From an uncultured Burkholderiales bacterium (GTDB lineage Bacteria; Pseudomonadota; Gammaproteobacteria; Burkholderiales; Burkholderiaceae), in the NCBI GenBank assembly GCA_946480465.1, contig CAMLJY010000026.1, positions 14,232-78,231 of the forward strand: 64,000 bases of DNA, in the 5' to 3' direction. A model generated the notes under the pieces. It worked only from the letters and a program-made list of their open reading frames with translations. It made no database searches and was not told the DNA's origin. Of this stretch, positions 8,958-22,794 are shown piece after piece. Positions within the stretch are counted from its first letter, which is position 1; each line of letters starts with the position of its first letter. Made by a program: the position numbers and the translations under genes.

Positions 8958-8999
8958 CTTCCCCGTTTGCAGTGAAGGGTCACCACGGCCCCGGGGAAG
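8958..8999 (-). promoter_or_regulatory. intercistronic stem-loop between glpU and glpV
   Basis: Perfect 7-bp arms CTTCCCC (8958-8964) and GGGGAAG (8993-8999) enclose 28 nt in the only sizeable gap inside the glp operon. Similar hairpins upstream of binding-protein genes can stabilise the downstream message; that role is inferred here. Confidence 0.4.
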
Positions 9000-9030
9000 C
9001 TGCCGGGCCGGATCCCATGTCTTTCGGGCG

Positions 9031-9339
9031 CTAGCCCTTCTTCATCACCAGTGCCAGCACGCCCATGGACAGCACGAAGCTGATCCACACGCTGGGCTCC
9101 GCCTCCAGCGAGAACACTTCAGCGAACTTGCCCGCGAGGCCCACGAAGGCGAGGTTGATGTAGGCCGCGCTGAGCAGGCCGATGAAGAGCCGGTCGCCGC
9201 GCGTGGTGGCGATCGGCAGGAAACCGCGGCGCTTGACGTTGGGTGACTTGATCTCCCACACCGTCATGCCGACCAAGGTCAGTGCGATGCAGGCGAAGAA
9301 CACGGCGACCGGTGTGGTCCAGACCATCCAATCAAACAT
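9031..9339 (-). CDS. glpU: GlpU, small DUF2160-type membrane protein of glycerol transporter
   Basis: 102 aa with three predicted membrane segments (about residues 8-27, 50-70 and 82-99) and a short charged loop (KSPNVKRRGFLP). This is the size and type of the DUF2160 protein encoded between the second permease and the binding protein in rhizobial glp transporter operons. The molecular role is unknown; it may assist or stabilise the permease. It begins 10 bp after glpQ ends. Confidence 0.85.
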   Translation of the reverse strand: MFDWMVWTTPVAVFFACIALTLVGMTVWEIKSPNVKRRGFLPIATTRGDRLFIGLLSAAYINLAFVGLAGKFAEVFSLEAEPSVWISFVLSMGVLALVMKKG

Positions 9340-9349
9340 GGCCCCCTCC

Positions 9350-10241
9350 TCAGACTCTGCCCATCGCGAAGCCCTTCGCGATGTAGTGCCGCACGAACCA
9401 GATGACGATGGCGCCGGGCACGATGGTCAGCGTGCCGGCCGCGGCCAGCGTGGCCCAGTCCATGCCGGAGGCCGACACCGTGCGCGTCATCGTCGCGACG
9501 ATGGGCTTGGCATCGACGCTGGTGAGCGTGCGTGCCAGCAGCAGTTCAACCCACGAGAACATGAAGCAGAAGAAGGCCGCCACGCCCACGCCCGCCTTGA
9601 TCAGCGGCAGGAAGATGGTGAGGAAGAAGCGCGGGAACGAGTAGCCGTCGATGTAGGCGGTTTCGTCGATCTCGCGCGGAATGCCGCTCATGAAGCCTTC
9701 CAGGATCCACACCGCCAGCGGCACGTTGAACACCAGGTGCGCCAGCGCCACCGCCAGGTGCGTGTCCATCAGGCCCAGCGTGGTGTACAGCTGGAAGAAG
9801 GGCAGCAGGAACACCGCCGGCGGCGTCATGCGGTTGGTGAGCAGCCAGAAGAAGAGCTGCTGGTCGCCCAGGAAGGAATAACGCGAGAAAGCGTAGGCCG
9901 CGGGCAGCGCCACCGCGATCGAGATCACCGTGTTGATCGCGACGTAGATCAGGCTGTTGATGTAGCCCGAGTACCACGACGGGTCGGTGAAGATGGTGCG
10001 GTAGTTCTCCCAGGTGAACTGCTGCGGAAAGATCGAGAAGCTCGACAGGATCTCGTTGTTGGTCTTGAAGCTCATGTTGACCATCCAGTAGATGGGCAAC
10101 AGCGCGAACAGGATGTAGAAGACCAGGAAGATGGTGCGCTTCTGGAAGCGCGGCGTCAGCGCGCTTTTCTTCGCACGCGGCGCGGTGTTCTCGGCCGGCG
10201 TGGCAGCACCCAGGCTGCCGCGCAGGGTGGCGGTGTTCAGG

Positions 10242-10249
<8 letters not shown>
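9350..10249 (-). CDS. glpQ: glycerol ABC transporter permease GlpQ
   Basis: 299 aa, MalG-type carbohydrate permease. The N-terminal ~30 residues are cytosolic and polar, then about six membrane helices follow. The EAA loop (PREIDETAYIDGYSFPRFFLTIFLP) that docks the ATPases lies near residues 180-205. It pairs with GlpP. The start overlaps the glpP stop by 8 bp, so translation is probably coupled. Confidence 0.92.
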
Positions 10250-12178
<1,929 letters not shown>

Positions 12179-12180
12179 CG

Positions 12181-13260
12181 TCACACCCCCTTCTGTGCTG
12201 GAGCCACCAGCAGCTTGCCTTTGGGATCGAACACGTAGGCCTGTGCCGGATCGAGGTGCAGCGTGATCGGGGAACCCAGATCGAAGTAATGAACGCCGGT
12301 CAGTTGCGCGACCAGCTCACCGGCCTCGGTGTCCACGTGCACGAAGGTGTCGGATCCCGAGATTTCCGCCAGCTCCACCTTTCCGGGCAAGGCCACATCG
12401 CCCGGCCGCTGCACCACGCGCAAGGCACTCGCCCGCACGCCCACCGTCAGCCCGTTGTCGAAGTGCCCATGCAAGGGCACCTGCAATTGCAGGCCCGAGC
12501 TCAGCTGGACCCCCAACGACGCCGCCTTCGCCTCCACCAGGTTCATCGGCGGATCGCTGAAAGCCCGCGCCACGCGAATCGACTTCGGCTTGTGGAAAAC
12601 CTCGGCGGTCGGCCCGTACTGCAGCAGCTCGCCCGCGTCCATCACCGCGGTGTAGCCGCCCAGCAGCAGCGCCTCGGTGGGTTCGGTGGTGGCGTAGACC
12701 ACGGTGGAATCGCCGGTCGCGAACAGCGCCGACAACTCCTCGCGCAGTTCCTCGCGCAGCTTGTAGTCCAGGTTCACCAGCGGCTCGTCCAGCAGCATCA
12801 GCGGTGCTCCCTTGGCGAGCGCCCGTGCCAGGGCCACGCGCTGCTGCTGGCCGCCGCTCAATTCAGACGGTAGGCGCTTCAGGAAGGGCTCGATGTGCAG
12901 CTTCTTCGCCAGCGCCTGCACCCGCTCCGCGATGGCCGCGCGTGTCGTTCCGCCGCGCAGCTTCAAGGGTGAAGCGATGTTGTCCGCCACGGTCATCGAC
13001 GGGTAGTTGATGAACTGCTGGTAGACCATCGACACGTTGCGCTCGCGCACCGGCATACCGGTGACGTCGCGGCCATCCACGGTCACGCGGCCGGCCGTGG
13101 GCGCGTCCAGCCCCGCCATCAGCCGCATCAGCGACGTCTTGCCCGCCTGCGTGGCGCCCAGCAGCACCGTCACCGCATGCGGCTGCAAGGCCAGGTCCAG
13201 CGGGTACAGGTGCGTCTCGGCGCCGACCTGCTTGCCGACGGCTTCGAGCCTCAGCTCCAT
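12181..13260 (-). CDS. glpS: glycerol ABC transporter ATP-binding protein GlpS
   Basis: 359 aa from the ATG at 13260 (MELRLEAVGK). The Walker A is a variant, GATQAGKTS (~35-43). The signature LSGGQQQRVALARAL and Walker B LMLLDEPLVNLD are canonical, and a TOBE/OB-type C-terminal region follows. It overlaps the glpD stop by 10 bp. It is the partner of GlpT, whose signature loop is degenerate, so the GlpS signature probably completes the working ATP site (inference). Confidence 0.92.
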   Translation of the reverse strand: MELRLEAVGKQVGAETHLYPLDLALQPHAVTVLLGATQAGKTSLMRLMAGLDAPTAGRVTVDGRDVTGMPVRERNVSMVYQQFINYPSMTVADNIASPLKLRGGTTRAAIAERVQALAKKLHIEPFLKRLPSELSGGQQQRVALARALAKGAPLMLLDEPLVNLDYKLREELREELSALFATGDSTVVYATTEPTEALLLGGYTAVMDAGELLQYGPTAEVFHKPKSIRVARAFSDPPMNLVEAKAASLGVQLSSGLQLQVPLHGHFDNGLTVGVRASALRVVQRPGDVALPGKVELAEISGSDTFVHVDTEAGELVAQLTGVHYFDLGSPITLHLDPAQAYVFDPKGKLLVAPAQKGV

Positions 13261-14861
13261 GACTTCTCCAACAAGGACTTCTCCACTCCGGGGTCGGACA
13301 CTTGGGCCTCGCACCAGGTGGCGATGGCGGCACGCTGCCGCTCGTCCAGGTGCAGGCCCAGCTTGGTGCGGCGCCACAGGATGTCGTTGGCGCGGCAGGC
13401 CCATTCATGCTCCACGAGGTAGCGCAGTTCCGCCTCGTGCACCCCCGGCACCACTTCGGCGCCGGCGCCGTCGCGCATCAGCAACTCCACCCGCGCGCCG
13501 TACAGCCGCGCCCAGCGCTTCAGCACCTTGGGCGCCACCTGCGGATAACGCTGCTGCAGCGCCTGCGTGAAGCGTTGCAGGTCGGTGTCCGGGCGCGAGG
13601 CGCGCGTGGGCGCGCCGATCCATCCCGACAGGTCGCCGCCCGGCATCGTCGCGCCGGCGGTCCAGGCACCGCGCTTCGCCTTCAGCGGTCCGGCCAGCAG
13701 GTCGGCCGCCTCCTCGCCCAGCAGGCGGAAGGTGGTCAGCTTGCCACCCCAGACGTTGAGCAGCGGCGCACCGGCTCCGCTGTCCAGCTCCAGCAGGTAG
13801 TCGCGCGTCACCGCGGCGGCATCGGCCGACTCGTCGTCGATCAGCGGGCGCACGCCGGAGTAGCTCCACACCACGTCGGACGGCACGATCGGCCGCTCGA
13901 AATAGCGGCTGGACTGCTCGCACAGATAGCGGATCTCGTCCTCGTCGATGCGCGCGGCGCCGATCGGGCCCTTGTGCTCGACGTCGGTGGTGCCGATCAG
14001 CGTGAAGTCCTCTTCGTACGGCTGCACGAAGATGATGCGCTTGTCGGGGTTCTGGAAGATGTAGGCGTGGTCGTGGTCGAACAGCTTGGGCACCACGATG
14101 TGGCTGCCCTTGACCAGCCGCAGCGATTTGACGTTAGGCAGCTTCGCCTGGTCACGCAGGAAGGCTTCGGCCCAGGGGCCGGCGGCATTGACCAGCGCGC
14201 GGGCCTGCACGCCGTGGTCGGTGCCGTCGGCGGTCGTCAGGATCGCGGCCCAGCCGTCGTGGCCGCGCTTGGCGGAGGTGACGGCCGTGCGGGTCAGCAC
14301 CGTCGCGCCGCGCTCGACCGCATCGATCGCGCACAGCACCACCAGGCGGGCATCGTCCACCCAGCCATCCGAATAAACGAAGCCCTGGGTGTAGCTCTTC
14401 TTCAGCGGCGCGCCGGTCACGTGGCGCCGCAGGTCCACGCCGGCCGATCCGGGCAACATCTCGCGCCGGGCCAGGTGGTCGTAGAGGAACAGGCCCGCGC
14501 GCAGCATCCAGGCCGGCCGCATCGACGGATCGTGCGGCATCACGATGCGCAGCGGCCGCATGATGTGCGGCGCGCCGCGCAGCAGGCCCTCGCGCTCGGC
14601 CAGCGCCTTGCGCACCAGCGAGAACTCGTAGTACTCCAGGTAGCGCAGGCCGCCATGGATCAGCTTGGTGGACGCGCTGCTGGTGTGCTGCGCCAGGTCT
14701 TCCCGCTCGGCCAGCAGCACCTTCAGGCCGCGCCCGGCCAGGTCGCGCGCAATACCCACCCCGTTGATGCCACCGCCCACGACCAGCACGTCGCAGGTGG
14801 CCGGCGGCGGGGCGCGGCGGCAGGCAGGGGCGGCAACGGCGGGGGTCGTCTGGTGGGCCAT
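13251..14861 (-). CDS. glpD: aerobic glycerol-3-phosphate dehydrogenase
   Basis: 536 aa FAD-dependent enzyme that oxidises glycerol-3-phosphate to dihydroxyacetone phosphate and passes electrons to quinone at the inner membrane. The FAD-binding GGGINGVGIARDLAGRG lies near residues 28-44. The family motif STKLIHGGLRYLEYYEF and the C-terminal DAO_C domain are present, and the length is typical. First gene of the leftward glp operon, facing glpR-glpK across a 175-bp intergenic region with repeated TTCG motifs. Confidence 0.96.
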   Translation of the reverse strand: MAHQTTPAVAAPACRRAPPPATCDVLVVGGGINGVGIARDLAGRGLKVLLAEREDLAQHTSSASTKLIHGGLRYLEYYEFSLVRKALAEREGLLRGAPHIMRPLRIVMPHDPSMRPAWMLRAGLFLYDHLARREMLPGSAGVDLRRHVTGAPLKKSYTQGFVYSDGWVDDARLVVLCAIDAVERGATVLTRTAVTSAKRGHDGWAAILTTADGTDHGVQARALVNAAGPWAEAFLRDQAKLPNVKSLRLVKGSHIVVPKLFDHDHAYIFQNPDKRIIFVQPYEEDFTLIGTTDVEHKGPIGAARIDEDEIRYLCEQSSRYFERPIVPSDVVWSYSGVRPLIDDESADAAAVTRDYLLELDSGAGAPLLNVWGGKLTTFRLLGEEAADLLAGPLKAKRGAWTAGATMPGGDLSGWIGAPTRASRPDTDLQRFTQALQQRYPQVAPKVLKRWARLYGARVELLMRDGAGAEVVPGVHEAELRYLVEHEWACRANDILWRRTKLGLHLDERQRAAIATWCEAQVSDPGVEKSLLEKSWS

Positions 14862-14903
14862 GAAGCGGGGAGCGGTGGTTCGCGCCGGTTCGGTCGTTGC
14901 GCG

Positions 14904-15001
14904 ATTCGGTTCGTTTTCGTTTTCTTTTTTTCTTTATAGCGATCGATTTGCGGCGCCGCTGCCGTGGTTTTCCCCTATCTCGATTCGTTTCGGTTCGTTT
15001 T
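14904..15001. promoter_or_regulatory. glpD/glpR divergent control region with repeated TTCGTTT motifs
   Basis: Two blocks rich in TTCG direct repeats lie at 14904-14924 (ATTCGGTTCGTTTTCGTTTTC-like) and 14983-15001. The 10-mer GGTTCGTTTT occurs in both, exactly 83 bp apart, about eight helical turns. DeoR-family GlpR proteins are known to bind TTCG/CGAA-containing repeats, so these are candidate GlpR operators. A TATAAA suitable as a leftward -10 for glpD lies at 14938-14933. Binding is inferred. Confidence 0.55.
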
Positions 15002-15036
15002 AGGCTCGCGCCGCCGCAGCGTTTTCCATTCCGAAC

Positions 15037-15818
15037 ATGACGCCCAACCCGCGCCAGGCGCAGTTGCTCGAAGAAGTCCAGGCCCTGGGCAACGTCACCG
15101 TCGAGGCCTTGGCCGAGAAGCTCAACGTCACCCTGCAAACCGTGCGGCGCGACGTGCAGCGCATGGCCGACGCCGGCCTGGTGGCGCGCTTCCATGGTGG
15201 CGTGCGGGTCATCAGCTCCACCACCGAGAACATCGCCTACCGCCAGCGCCAGGGGCTGAACGCGGATGGCAAGGCCGCAATCGCTCGGATGATCGCGGCG
15301 CGCATCCCGGACGGCTGCTCGCTGATCCTGAACATCGGCACGACGATCGAGGCGGTGGCGCGCGAACTCGTGCGCCGAAAGGGGCTGCGAGTCATAACAA
15401 ACAACCTGAACGTGGCCCTGATCCTGTCGGACAACCCCGACTGCGAGCTGATCGTCGCCGGCGGCCTGGTGCGCAGCCGCGATCGCGGCGTGATCGGCGA
15501 GGCGACGATCGACTTCATGCGCCAGTTCAAGGTCGACATCGGCCTGATCGGCATCAGCGCCATCGAAGCCGACGGCACGCTGCGCGACTTCGACTACCGC
15601 GAGGTGAAGGTGGCGCGCACCATCATCGAGCACTCGCGCGAGACCTGGCTGGCCGCCGACCACACCAAGTTCAACCGCCCGGCGATGGTGGAACTGGCGC
15701 GCCTGTCCGAGATCGACCGCATCTTCACCGACCGCGACCCGCCCGAGCCCTTCCCGGCGCTGCTGGCCGATGCCGGCGTCGATTGCGAAGTGGTCGGCAA
15801 GCCGCGTGGAGAACCCGC

Positions 15819-15822
<4 letters not shown>
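15037..15822 (+). CDS. glpR: DeoR-family glycerol regulon repressor
   Basis: 261 aa. An N-terminal winged HTH (residues ~5-58, [35 protein letters not shown]) is followed by a DeoR C-terminal sugar-phosphate-sensing domain with the [13 protein letters not shown] and [17 protein letters not shown] segments. It is expected to be relieved by glycerol-3-phosphate and to control both divergent glp units. It overlaps glpK by 4 bp (ATGA), so the two genes should be co-translated. Confidence 0.92.
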
Positions 15823-17312
<1,490 letters not shown>

Positions 17313-17367
17313 AGGCAGTGCGGCCTCCCGGCCGCCGCGGCTTCGTGCACCGGGCGGGCGCGGTTCC

Positions 17368-17742
17368 TCAGTGCTGCGCGTCGCTGCCCGGCGGCAGCTG
17401 CGCCGCCAACTGCTGCTGCGCGAAATTGGCCGCCGCCGAGGACTTGCGCCGGCAGGCCGCGGCGGCTTCGGCTTCCATCTCGGCGCGGATCTCGCGTTCG
17501 GTGCCGACGATCCAGCGCCCGCGCAGCGAGTAGATCAGCGGCGCATCCGGCCCGCGGGCCGGCTCGGTGGCGCGGCGGCGCTCCAGCTCCTTCAAGGCGC
17601 GGCCGGCATACGAGTCCTCGCCGCGCGTCTCGACGACGATGCGCGCCAGCGCTTCCTGGCACAGGATGGACGTGGCGATGCGGCGGTCGCCGCCGCAGCG
17701 GCGGTCGGGGCTGACGCCCGGGATCCAGGTCGGCTCTGCCAT
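17368..17742 (-). CDS. small hypothetical protein
   Basis: 124 aa from the ATG at 17742 (MAEPTWIPG), with AGGGAG eight nt upstream; an in-frame ATG at 17748 is too close to that site. It is soluble, with a charged helical C-terminal half (REIRAEMEAEAAAACRR). There is no recognised domain. It is convergent with glpK (55 bp) and downstream of alaC on the same strand with a 189-bp gap. Codon use resembles the neighbours, so it is probably real, but the function is unknown. Confidence 0.6.
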   Translation of the reverse strand: MAEPTWIPGVSPDRRCGGDRRIATSILCQEALARIVVETRGEDSYAGRALKELERRRATEPARGPDAPLIYSLRGRWIVGTEREIRAEMEAEAAAACRRKSSAAANFAQQQLAAQLPPGSDAQH

Positions 17743-17931
17743 GGGCATGCTCCCTTGAAGAGACTGTCGCGATCCATTCTGCGCCTGCGCCACCACTGCG
17801 CGCCAGCCACCACGAACCCCTCTTTTCCGGGGTCCGGCGCCACCGTCCCGTGCCATGCCGCGCGCCACGCACGTTGGGGAACGCCGCGGCCGTGTCGAAC
17901 CTGCTTCTCGGCCGCCCTGCCGCCCCGCCGC

Positions 17932-19149
17932 TCAACCCGTCACGCCATCGGCCTTGAACATCGCCTTGATGCCCCTCACCGCCTGGCGGATGCGCGACTC
18001 GTTCTCGATCAGCGCGAAGCGCACGTGCTCGTCGCCGTGGTCGCCGAAGCCGATGCCGGGCGAGACGCTGACCCGGGCCTTGTCCAGCAGCTGCTTCGAG
18101 AACTCCAGGGAACCGAGCGACCGGTAGGCCTCCGGGATGCGGGCCCAGATGTACATCGAGGCCTTCGGGCATTCCACCGGCCAGCCGGCCTCGCGCAGCC
18201 CCTTCACCAGCACGTCGCGCCGCTTCTGGTAGGCGGCGGCGATGTCCTTGACGCACTGCTGGTCGCCCTCCAGCGCGGCGATGGCCGCGACCTGCACCGG
18301 CGTGAAGCTGCCGTAGTCGTGATAACTCTTGATGCGAGCGAGTGCATGCACCAGGTTGGCATTGCCCACCATGAAGCCGACGCGCCAGCCGGCCATGTTG
18401 TAGCTCTTGCTGAGGGTGAAGAACTCCACCGCCACGTCCTTCGCGCCCTTGACCTGCATGATCGACGGCGCCTTGAAGCCGTCGTAGACGATGTCGGCGT
18501 AGGCCAGGTCGTGCACCACCAGGATCTCGTGCTTCTTCGCCAGCGCGACCACACGCTCGAAGAAGGGCAGCTCCACGCACTGCGCGGTCGGGTTCGACGG
18601 GAAGCCCAGCACCATCATCTTCGGCTTCGGGTAGCTGCCTCGGATGGCTTTTTCCAGCTCCGCGAAGAACTCGGCCCCGCCCTGGTCCGACTCCACCAGC
18701 GGCACCGAGCGGATGTCCGCCCCCGCGATCACCGCGCCGTAGATGTGGATCGGGTAGCTGGGGTCGGGCACCAGCACGGTGTCGCCGCGGTCCAGCGTGG
18801 CCAGCATCAGGTGCGCCAGGCCTTCCTTGGAGCCGATGGTGACGATGGCCTCGCGGTCGGGGTCGATCTCGACGCCGTAGCGGTCGGCATACCAGTGGCT
18901 GATCGCGCGGCGCAGCCGCGGGATGCCCTTGCTGGCGGAGTAGCCGTGCGTGTCGGGCCGCTGCGCCACTTCGGCCAGCTTGGCGACGATGTGCGCGGGC
19001 GTGGCCCCGTCGGGGTTGCCCATGCTCATGTCGATCACGTCTTCGCCGCGGCGGCGGGCGGCCAGCTTCAGCTCGGCGGTGATGTTGAAGACGTAGGGGG
19101 GCAGGCGGTCGATGCGCGCGAAGCGGCGCTGCGCCGAAGGAGCAGACAT
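17932..19149 (-). CDS. alaC: alanine transaminase AlaC (class I/II aminotransferase)
   Basis: 405 aa from the ATG at 19149. PLP-dependent fold type I enzyme; the PLP-binding Lys lies in [19 protein letters not shown], with SMGNPDG near the N-terminus and the FPSNPTAQ and [12 protein letters not shown] active-site motifs. The family catalyses pyruvate + glutamate to alanine + 2-oxoglutarate in the cytosol. In many Burkholderiales it precedes homoserine dehydrogenase; here it is alone and divergent from mrcA. Confidence 0.92.
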   Translation of the reverse strand: MSAPSAQRRFARIDRLPPYVFNITAELKLAARRRGEDVIDMSMGNPDGATPAHIVAKLAEVAQRPDTHGYSASKGIPRLRRAISHWYADRYGVEIDPDREAIVTIGSKEGLAHLMLATLDRGDTVLVPDPSYPIHIYGAVIAGADIRSVPLVESDQGGAEFFAELEKAIRGSYPKPKMMVLGFPSNPTAQCVELPFFERVVALAKKHEILVVHDLAYADIVYDGFKAPSIMQVKGAKDVAVEFFTLSKSYNMAGWRVGFMVGNANLVHALARIKSYHDYGSFTPVQVAAIAALEGDQQCVKDIAAAYQKRRDVLVKGLREAGWPVECPKASMYIWARIPEAYRSLGSLEFSKQLLDKARVSVSPGIGFGDHGDEHVRFALIENESRIRQAVRGIKAMFKADGVTG

Positions 19150-19291
19150 GGTGTGAAGACTTTCAACGTGAGCGCCCGGAACCGTCCGAGCGACGCCGGC
19201 CATGCCTTGCGCACAGCCGGTTGCGATGCTAACCGAGCCGCCCGCGGCGGCCCGGGATAATCCCGCGGCTGAAGTCTTTGCCGTGCGCCGC

Positions 19292-21640
19292 ATGTTTCCT
19301 TCTTTCCTGCGCCTCGACCGCGAACGGCCCTGGCGCTTCGTGCTGGGCCTGGCCGCCGGGCTCGGCATCGGCGTCATCGGCGCCGCCGCGCTGGCGGTGG
19401 CGCTGGTGCTGCCGCAATTGCCGCCGCTGGACCGGGTGACCGACTACCAGCCGCGCCAGCCGCTGGCGATCCTGACCAGCGACGGCGCCGAGATCGCGCA
19501 GTTCGGCGCCGAGCGCCGGCACTACGTGCCGATCGAGCAGATCCCCAAGCTGATGCAGGACGCCGTGCTGGCGGTGGAAGACGCGCGCTTCCGCCAGCAC
19601 CCCGGCATCGACCCGATCGGCGTCGCGCGGGCGCTGCTGGCCGCGGTCACGCCGGGCGGCCTGCGCCAGGGCGCATCGACCATCACGCAGCAGGTGGCGC
19701 GCACCTTCTTCCTGAACTCGCGCCGCACCCCCGAGCGCAAATTCAAGGAAGCGCTGCTGGCGCTGCAGATCGAGCGCGAGCTGACGAAGGACCAGATCCT
19801 GGGTCTGTACATGAACCAGATCTACCTGGGGCAGCGTGCCTATGGCTTCGCTGCGGCGGCCAAGACCTACTTCGGCAAGACGCTGCCCGAGCTGTCCGTG
19901 GCCGAGGCCGCGATGCTGGCCGGCCTGCCGCAGAACCCGGCCTACGCGAACCCGGTGGTCAACATCGACCGCGCGAAGGCGCGCCAGCTCATCGTGCTGC
20001 TGCGCATGCGCGACACCGGCGTCATCACCGAGGCCCAGTGGGCCGCCGCGCGGACCGAACCGCTGAAGATCCGCTCCCCCATCAGCGCCGGCCTGCATGC
20101 CGAGCACGTGGCCGAGCTGGCGCGGCGCTGGGTCGTCGAGCGCTACGGCGAAGCCGTCTACGCCCAGGGCATCCGCGTCACCACCTCGCTGAAGTCCGCC
20201 GAGCAGGCCGCCGCCTGGAACGCGCTGCGCCGCGGCATCCTGGACCACGAGCGCCGCCAGCCCTGGCGCGGCCCGGAAGACCACGAGGAGCTGCCGGGCG
20301 AAGGCGCCTCCGCCGCCGAGGTTGAACGCGCCGCCGCCCTCGCGCTGAAGGACCACCGCGACGACGAGATGCTGCGCGTGGCCATCGTGCTGGCCGCCAC
20401 CCCGCGCGAGGCGCTGGTGCAGCTGGCCAGCGGCGAGCAGCTGCGCCTGACCGGCGAGGGCCTGAAGTGGCTGCAACCGGCGCTGGCGCCCAAGGCCAGG
20501 CGCCAGATCGCCGTGCAGCGCGGCTCGGTGATCCGCGTGATGCGCCAGGACAAGCTGGGGCCGCATGGCGAGGTGCTGTGGCAGGCCGCGCAGTGGCCGG
20601 ACACGCAGGGCGCGCTGGTGGCGTTGGACCCGCAGACCGGCCGCGTGCGTGCATGGGTCGGCGGCTTCGACTTCGGCGCGCAGAACTTCGATCACGTGCT
20701 GTCCGCCTGGCGCCAGCCCGGCTCGGCCTTCAAGCCCTTCATCTACTCCGCCGCGCTCGAGCACGGCGTGATGCCGGCCACGCTGGTCAACGACACCGAG
20801 CTGGTCCTGCCCGGCGCCTACGGCCCCGAGAGCTGGACGCCGAAGAATTCCGACGGACAGTTCGACGGCCCGCTGCGCTTGCGCGAGGCGCTGGCGCGCT
20901 CGAAGAACACGGTCAGCATCCGCCTCCTGCAGCACGTCGGCCTGCCCGCCGCGCGCGACTGGATCGAACGCTTCGGCTTCGACCCCGACCGCCAGCCGAA
21001 CAACCTGACGCTGGCGCTGGGCGCCGGCGCCACCACGCCGCTGCAGCTGGCGCAGGGCTACGCGGTGTTCGCCAATGGCGGCCACCGCGTCACGCCGACG
21101 CTGATCGAGCGCATCACCGACGCCCACGGCCAGGTGCTGTTCGAGGCCCCCCCGCCCGAACCGCTGGGCGAGGACACGCGGGTGGTCGAGGCACGCAATG
21201 CGTTCGTCGTCGGCAGCCTGCTCAACGAAGTCACCCGCTCGGGCACCGCCGCCAAGGCGCAGCAGCAGCTGGTCCGGGCCGACCTGTACGGCAAGACCGG
21301 CACCACCAACGATGCGGTGGACGCCTGGTTCGCCGGCTACCAGCCCGGCCGTGTCGCGGTGGTGTGGCTGGGCTACGACGAGCCGCGCAGCCTGGGCGAC
21401 CGCGAGACCGGCGGCGGCCTGGCGCTGCCGGTGTGGATCGCCTACATGCGCCAGGCGCTGGCGGGCGTGCCGCCGCAGCGGACACCGGTGGCGCCGGAGG
21501 GCGTGCAGCGGGCCGGCGGCGACTGGCTCTACGACGAGTGGGTCGATGGCGGCTACCTGCCCGCCATCGGCCTCGACCCGGCGGCCGAGCTGCCGACGGG
21601 CCCCGCCTCGGCCGTGCCGCCGAACGGGGAACCCAGGTGA
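19292..21640 (+). CDS. mrcA: penicillin-binding protein 1A (bifunctional peptidoglycan synthase)
   Basis: 782 aa from the ATG at 19292 (MFPSFLRLD). A single N-terminal membrane anchor lies at ~17-42. The glycosyltransferase (GT51) motif [12 protein letters not shown] and [11 protein letters not shown] are present. The transpeptidase has GSAFKPF (catalytic Ser), ARSKNTVS (SxN box) and KTGTTN (KTG box). An OB-like PCB_OB insert lies between the two domains. Length is typical of class A PBPs. It polymerises and crosslinks peptidoglycan at the periplasmic face. queA follows 79 bp downstream. Confidence 0.95.
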   Translation: MFPSFLRLDRERPWRFVLGLAAGLGIGVIGAAALAVALVLPQLPPLDRVTDYQPRQPLAILTSDGAEIAQFGAERRHYVPIEQIPKLMQDAVLAVEDARFRQHPGIDPIGVARALLAAVTPGGLRQGASTITQQVARTFFLNSRRTPERKFKEALLALQIERELTKDQILGLYMNQIYLGQRAYGFAAAAKTYFGKTLPELSVAEAAMLAGLPQNPAYANPVVNIDRAKARQLIVLLRMRDTGVITEAQWAAARTEPLKIRSPISAGLHAEHVAELARRWVVERYGEAVYAQGIRVTTSLKSAEQAAAWNALRRGILDHERRQPWRGPEDHEELPGEGASAAEVERAAALALKDHRDDEMLRVAIVLAATPREALVQLASGEQLRLTGEGLKWLQPALAPKARRQIAVQRGSVIRVMRQDKLGPHGEVLWQAAQWPDTQGALVALDPQTGRVRAWVGGFDFGAQNFDHVLSAWRQPGSAFKPFIYSAALEHGVMPATLVNDTELVLPGAYGPESWTPKNSDGQFDGPLRLREALARSKNTVSIRLLQHVGLPAARDWIERFGFDPDRQPNNLTLALGAGATTPLQLAQGYAVFANGGHRVTPTLIERITDAHGQVLFEAPPPEPLGEDTRVVEARNAFVVGSLLNEVTRSGTAAKAQQQLVRADLYGKTGTTNDAVDAWFAGYQPGRVAVVWLGYDEPRSLGDRETGGGLALPVWIAYMRQALAGVPPQRTPVAPEGVQRAGGDWLYDEWVDGGYLPAIGLDPAAELPTGPASAVPPNGEPR

Positions 21641-21719
21641 GGGGCCGGCGCCCCACGGCCCGCATGGAACAATTCGCGTCCGCGGTACTCTGCCAGCAGG
21701 CCGGTCCAGCCTGTGCACG

Positions 21720-22781
21720 ATGAAGCCTCCTCACGCCTACACCCTCGCCGATTTCGATTTCCAGCTGCCGCCGGAGCTGATCGCACAGCACCCCGCGCCG
21801 CAGCGCAGCGCCTCGCGCCTGCTCGATGGCCGCGGCGTCCTGCCGATCGACCGCGTGTTCCGCGAGCTGCCCTCGCTGCTGCTGCCCGGGGACCTGCTGG
21901 TGTTCAACGACACGCAGGTCATCAAGGCCCGCCTCTTCGGCGAGAAGCCCACCACCGGCGGTGCGGTGGAAGCCCTGGTCGAGCGCATCCTGCCGAACAA
22001 CGAGGTGCTGGCCCACCTGCGGGCCAGCAAGGCGCCGAAGCCGGGCGGCAGCATCGCTTTCGCCAACGGCGCCTTCGAGGCCGAGGTGCTGGGCCGCGCC
22101 GGCCCGGACGACGCCCTCTTCCACCTGCGCTTGCCGTCCGACCCGCTCGCGCTGCTGCAGCAGCACGGCCACGTGCCGCTGCCACCCTACATCTCGCACG
22201 CCGACGCGGCCGAGGACGTCGAGCGTTACCAGACGGTCTTCGCCGAGCGCCCGGGCGCGGTGGCGGCGCCCACCGCGTCGCTGCATTTCGATGCCGCCGT
22301 GCTGGCCGCGCTGGACGCCCGCGGCGTCGGCCGGGCGCAGATCACGCTGCACGTCGGCGCCGGCACCTTCCAGCCGGTGCGCAGCGAGAACCTGGACGAG
22401 CACCGCATGCACAGCGAGTGGTTCGAGGTGCCCGAGTCCACCGTCGCCGCGATCGACGCCACCCGCGCCCGCGGCGGCCGCGTCGTCGCCGCCGGTACCA
22501 CGACGCTGCGCGCGCTGGAATCGGCCGCGCTGGGCGGCCGCCTGCAGGCCGGCGCGCGCGACACCGACCTCTTCATCCGGCCCGGCTTCACGTTCCGCGT
22601 CGTCGACACGCTGGTCACCAACTTCCACCTGCCCAAGAGCACCTTGCTGATGCTGGTCTCGGCCTTCGCCGGCTACGGCCAGGTGCGGGCGCTGTACCGC
22701 CACGCGATCGAGGCGCGCTACCGCTTCTTCAGCTACGGCGACGCGATGCTGCTGCAGCGCGCGGCCGCGCCGGCGCGCTGA
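21720..22781 (+). CDS. queA: S-adenosylmethionine:tRNA ribosyltransferase-isomerase QueA
   Basis: 353 aa. Transfers and isomerises the ribosyl moiety of AdoMet onto 7-aminomethyl-7-deazaguanine in tRNA, giving epoxyqueuosine. Diagnostic segments: [59 protein letters not shown] and the C-terminal [19 protein letters not shown]. It normally sits next to tgt, but here tgt starts about 5.3 kb further on. Confidence 0.97.
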   Translation: MKPPHAYTLADFDFQLPPELIAQHPAPQRSASRLLDGRGVLPIDRVFRELPSLLLPGDLLVFNDTQVIKARLFGEKPTTGGAVEALVERILPNNEVLAHLRASKAPKPGGSIAFANGAFEAEVLGRAGPDDALFHLRLPSDPLALLQQHGHVPLPPYISHADAAEDVERYQTVFAERPGAVAAPTASLHFDAAVLAALDARGVGRAQITLHVGAGTFQPVRSENLDEHRMHSEWFEVPESTVAAIDATRARGGRVVAAGTTTLRALESAALGGRLQAGARDTDLFIRPGFTFRVVDTLVTNFHLPKSTLLMLVSAFAGYGQVRALYRHAIEARYRFFSYGDAMLLQRAAAPAR

Positions 22782-22794
22782 CGCCCACGCCCGC

